From positions 23,462,742-23,526,741 of the forward strand of contig NC_045141.1 in assembly GCF_008831285.2 (NCBI RefSeq): a stretch of 64,000 nucleotides of DNA. Direction: 5' to 3'. The stretch is from Nymphaea colorata (lineage: Eukaryota > Streptophyta > Magnoliopsida > Nymphaeales > Nymphaeaceae). This document shows positions 60,336 to 64,000 of this stretch, piece after piece (the stretch's first letter is position 1; each line of letters begins with the position of its first letter). Position numbers and translations under genes: made by a program. The notes below the pieces were generated by a model, which worked only from the letters and a program-made list of their open reading frames with translations, had not been told where the DNA came from and did no database searches.

Positions 60336-60972
60336 AATTGTAACTCTAGTTTTTTTAAGACACTCATCCATTTAATCATAATTATCTGATCTATATTGAT
60401 TGATGGTTAAAAGAAGAATAATAAAAAATGCAATAGGTAGTTTTGTCATATAATATTTGTTCTTATTTTTTTTCTATTTTTTTCTTTCAATAGTCTGCAA
60501 CATATGAAGGGCCTTTGTTATATGGCTAATTATTTTTAATGACATTTAAAAAATGTCATTGGTATGTGAAATGACCAGAAAAAGTTTTTTTTTTCATTGT
60601 CATATATAAAAAGAACATTTTCTAAAAACATGTTTTTTTTTACAAAAAAAAGACTGTTTTTACAGTCATCTCAAACGCACATAAAAAAAAGGCGTTTCCG
60701 AAGCAAAAACAGCTTTTGGCCTTCAAAATGTCTTTTTGGCCGTGCATCCAAACAAATCCTAAGGCTATAGCATATATTATAAGAAATTGTTTCAGGAAGT
60801 GATAGCGTTTTATTGAAATCTAGAGAAACAAGGGATGTTTTTGTTTTAGATAAATTTCATGGGATTTGAGTGAGAAATATATGTTGATTGGAACCACACC
60901 AGACCAGGTGCGAGTCCGACCCGCTGACAGCCCTAGAAGTGCCCCCGTATCGGCGGGAAGCGGGCCACTCCC
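59231..60972. other. Divergent spacer between HINT4 and PRMT7
   Basis: This 1.74-kb AT-rich stretch must hold the promoters of both genes. It contains an (AT)n block (60305-60331) and, at about 60575-60762, T/A-rich short hairpins ending in TGCATCCAAACAAATCC, which resembles a MITE terminus. The last 100 bp become GC-rich, the likely PRMT7 leader. No gene recognised. Confidence 0.6.
60305..60331. repeat. (AT)n microsatellite
   Basis: Uninterrupted TA repeat in the HINT4-PRMT7 intergenic region. Confidence 0.9.
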
Positions 60973-63532
60973 ATGGCGGCTCTATTGGTCCCGCCCTTTA
61001 ACGGCAATCCCATTCCCCGTGCTCTCAGTCGTCTCGTCCACTCTCTGTCGTCATCCTCTGCGAGCGTCCACCTAGGAGGAGGAAGAACACGAAGAGGAAG
61101 AGAAACAAGAAGGCCTCAAACCGCCGCAATGAGCTCCCAACGGATGTTCCAATTGAGGATCGATCCCGCCACCGGGAACTCGGAGTGGGTCATCGTCGAC
61201 GAGGCCGTGGACGACGAACCTCCGAGAGACCTCCTCTCCTCGACTTCATACCTCGACATGCTCAACGATTCTGAGAGGAATAGGGTTTACCATGAAGCTA
61301 TTAAAAAGGTCATAAAGAAGCCTTGCCATGTATTAGATATTGGGTACTCAGCGGACCATTCCTCCACTTTCTTGGGCTTTTGTTATTGTTGATCATTGTC
61401 GTGCCATTCTTCTTGTTGGTTCCGGTGAATTGGGTCATGGGTGGTTGCTCATTCCGTGCATTGGCTTTTCCTTTCGACGCTATCCTTTGAGGCTTATTGG
61501 TTAATGGGTCCTGATCTATTTGGGGTAGCTCTGCAGCTATTATTGATTAGCAGCCATTTAACACGCACGTTGTCTGTTGGTCTACTCGTTTGATGTTTGC
61601 TTGTTGCATTAATTTGCTTTCGTACAGTTTGAAGTGAAGGTTGGGCAGTTTAAATTATTTTTCTGCTAAAGATGAATCTAAAATCCCGTTATGAAGAATC
61701 ACTGTTCTCTTTTTGAATGCTTATATTCATAATGGTTGCTTTACATTGTGAAGTTTTTTTTATTAGCAACTGTTTATCCCATGTGTGTTCTTTGGTATAT
61801 AATCTGACTGATTATTGTCTTAGCCCGTTCATATAGTCTGATAGAAACAATTAGGCGGTTCCGTGCGTTTCCGTACGTGTCTATTATAATTATGAACCAC
61901 ACTGCCGAGTTTTTTATTTCTTGCTTACACTTGTTGGTGCATTTACGATCGCTGGATTTAGCTGTTTTTTTAATCAGCGTTTTTGGTTCATTTTCGATTA
62001 AATTAGACTCCATGTTGCACGATAAGAAGCTAGATGCTGGCCGTGCGTTATCTGTTGCCTGTTGGCTCATTTGTTAGATTTAAATTTTGCAGCTTTCCAA
62101 AATTAGCATACTTGGGGTTAGAGCGTTGTTGATAAGAAGCTAGATACAGCCAGTACGTTCTTGGCTAATTCTTAATCGAAGTCGTTCCACTGGTTTGTTG
62201 AGATGGAAGTGGATGGAAAGGATGATGTCCAAAGAAAAGCAACGCATTATTAATCTAAATATTTAGGCCTGGATTTATATAGGAGTGCCCATTTATAATC
62301 GAAAGAGATTTCCACCACTTGCATTGTTGCAAACTAGAAAATCGTACATTGTGCCTCACAAGACCAACTTTGTGGGATGAATATTATAGGTACTTTCAGG
62401 CAAATGTGATGCCTTGTGGTCCAAAACAGTGAAAGGTGATTGTAAGTTTGAGAATAATATATGCTATCCCTTTCCTAAAGCCTTTTCTATCAGTTCTATG
62501 CCCCCTTTTATTTAATATTTCAAAGCCAATCACTGCCATTAAAATAGGCAGATAGTTAATAGCAATGGCAGCAAAACATAACCAGCTTTGTCTTAAGTTT
62601 TCTCACAAGCTTCGGTATATTTACACACCACACACACATGTAAACAGACAAGCACACACAAAAATACCTTGACAGTCCAGACCAAGCTTGCAGCAGCGGC
62701 TATCTTTCCTGGCATAAAATCAGAAAGGGCTTTCAGGCCTTAGTATATAGGCTGAAGCCACCAAAGGTTTTGGTTGATATCAAAATTTTCTGGCATATAG
62801 TTTTTTCCCCAATTCCCATCTGCCTTGAAGATGTGAGCTTTAGTTCAATAAGTGTGACTTCTAAGTTGTTATCAAGGTCTGCTTTTCTGGACAAGAAAAC
62901 AGTTCTTATTATGTTTCAAGAAGATCTTCTAGCATGCTGAATACGTGGTAATTATGATGATCAGCATCACCCTGTCGCCAGCATGAACACTGTGCAGACC
63001 AAATGAGAACTTTCAATGGGAATTTCTCTCAAATATTAGGGGCTAAATTTGATATTGAGTTGCTAGTTTTCAAAGTTGATGCAGGCCTTAGTACTGTACA
63101 AATCCGTTTGGCATTCTGAAAGTATCACAAAAGTGATAAGTTAGGTCATCAAATAATGGTTAATACTCAATCATAATTGGGTTAGCTATAGCATGCTTAG
63201 TATGTTTTCCAAAACATGGCCTACCCATTTTGCATGTACAAGTTTATTGTTGTATCAATATGCCTGCTGGAAAAGTGAAAACTAATGATGTGCACAGTGC
63301 AGGTACCGGCTTACTGTCAATGATGGCTGCCCAAGCAATAGACGGGTGTGATAGAATGGAAAGGAATGGTGGAAAAGGGATGGTATCAGCCTGCGAGTCT
63401 TATCTTCCCATGGGAAAATTGATGCGTAAGATTTTGCGCCTCAATGGTATGAATGATAAAGTACATCTGTTTCACAAACGTTCTGATGAGCTCCAAGTTG
63501 GAGTGGACCTTCCATGCCGGGCAGATGTTTTG
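60973..63532 (+). CDS. PRMT7: Protein arginine methyltransferase PRMT7 (PRMT1.6), first two exons; 3' part outside window
   Basis: S-adenosylmethionine-dependent arginine N-methyltransferase. Exon 1 is 60973-61343 and exon 2 is 63298-63532, joined through a split Gly codon. The junction restores the SAM-binding motif VLDIGAGTGLLSMMA. Upstream is MFQLRIDPATGNSEWVIVDE, and downstream KLMRKILRLNGMNDKVHLFH and ADVLV, all typical of PRMT7 and matching my memory of Arabidopsis At4g16570. The first ATG (60973) gives a 52-residue basic, Ser/Arg-rich extension that could be an organelle-targeting sequence. A second in-frame ATG at 61129 would give a cytosolic or nuclear form. After 63532 a GTAAGA donor opens an intron that runs to the window edge. 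The double-E loop and second half are not visible. Confidence 0.93.
61344..63297 (+). other. 1.95-kb first intron of PRMT7
   Basis: The donor GTACTC and acceptor CACAG interrupt the SAM-binding motif. The interior shows a short CA-rich tract near 62620-62660 and no recognised gene or element. Confidence 0.8.
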
Positions 63533-64000
63533 GTAAGAAAACACAGAACTGTAAATATGATCCTGCCAATTGAAGTTTATCTGCATAATCTCGATGACTT
63601 TTATCTTGTTTGGTTCCTAAAATAAGGTATATATGTCAATGAGTGCAGATGCGTGCAATTGTATGTTTGTGTGTGGGCATCATGTTGTTGAATTAGGTGT
63701 GAACTACAGCTGCTCTGGACAACACCTGTGCCCTAGATGACTCAGGTGCATTGACCTACGTGCCACGTCCATGTTACATAGTAGAATTGAAAGTATTTAG
63801 TCCAAAAAAAAAAAAAAACAGGTTTGAGGGCATTTCTAAAACCTAGGAAGGTGTAGGTTTGAAGCTGCTTGAATCGACATATTCTGTCATTTTTATGTAC
63901 TTGGATTAAAAGCACTTCTATTCAGGATCTTATATCTAGATAAGACTATCTAGTATACGTTTATTTTTCTTTATAACTATTTGAATGTACTCCAGTTTCC

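Noticed and set aside
1-64000. Retroelement polymerase genes, CRISPR arrays, rRNA or functional tRNA genes
   Set aside because: I looked for reverse transcriptase, integrase and transposase motifs, regular spacer arrays and foldable tRNAs on both strands and saw none I could support.

Overview
This window is nuclear DNA of a flowering plant. It has GT-AG introns of 75 bp to 9 kb, AT-rich introns and spacers with many SSRs, plastid-style targeting sequences, and every recognisable protein is closest to angiosperm families. I cannot fix the lineage from sequence alone. One GC-rich intronless gene among AT-rich neighbours would fit a monocot, magnoliid or early-diverging angiosperm, but does not prove any of these.

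Left to right I find eight protein-coding loci. (1) The 3' part of a SEC16 COPII scaffold gene (+, 154-4703; it begins before the window). (2) A complete eight-exon CMP-sialic-acid-transporter-like nucleotide-sugar transporter (+, 7131-11008). (3) A two-exon RGG-rich protein with two U1/matrin-type zinc fingers (+, 13708-24802). Its intron is about 9.07 kb, and it carries an apparent one-base frame break in a G run. (4) A GT8 glycosyltransferase of the PGSIP7/PGSIP8 type (+, 29565-34635). (5) An organelle-type YqgF/RuvX RNase-H-fold protein (-, 35471-37995). (6) An intronless, GC-rich A1 aspartyl protease like Arabidopsis At4g16563 (+, 48709-50148). (7) A HINT4 histidine-triad protein (-, 54278-59230). 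(8) The first two exons of PRMT7 (+, 60973-63532; it continues past the window).

The right half is the most informative at large scale. From memory of Arabidopsis locus numbers, the aspartyl protease, HINT4, PRMT7 and PGSIP7 genes lie together on Arabidopsis chromosome 4 (At4g16563, At4g16566, At4g16570, At4g16600). The window therefore seems to hold a deeply conserved gene neighbourhood. The genes do not form an obvious pathway. Their roles are ER export, Golgi sugar-nucleotide transport, RNA binding, a Golgi/endomembrane glycosyltransferase, organellar RNA or DNA processing, proteolysis, nucleotide hydrolysis and arginine methylation.

Spacers and large introns hold SSRs, a MITE-like inverted-repeat element, tRNA-derived SINE-like segments, a perfect 105-bp tandem duplication and a strong 31-bp-arm hairpin next to the transporter gene. 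I see no recognisable retroelement polymerase, CRISPR array, rRNA or convincing tRNA gene. I also see no gene set that I would call a new biological system. The best second-look items are the hairpin, the repeated promoter unit of the aspartyl protease, the frame break in the zinc-finger gene and the conserved neighbourhood.
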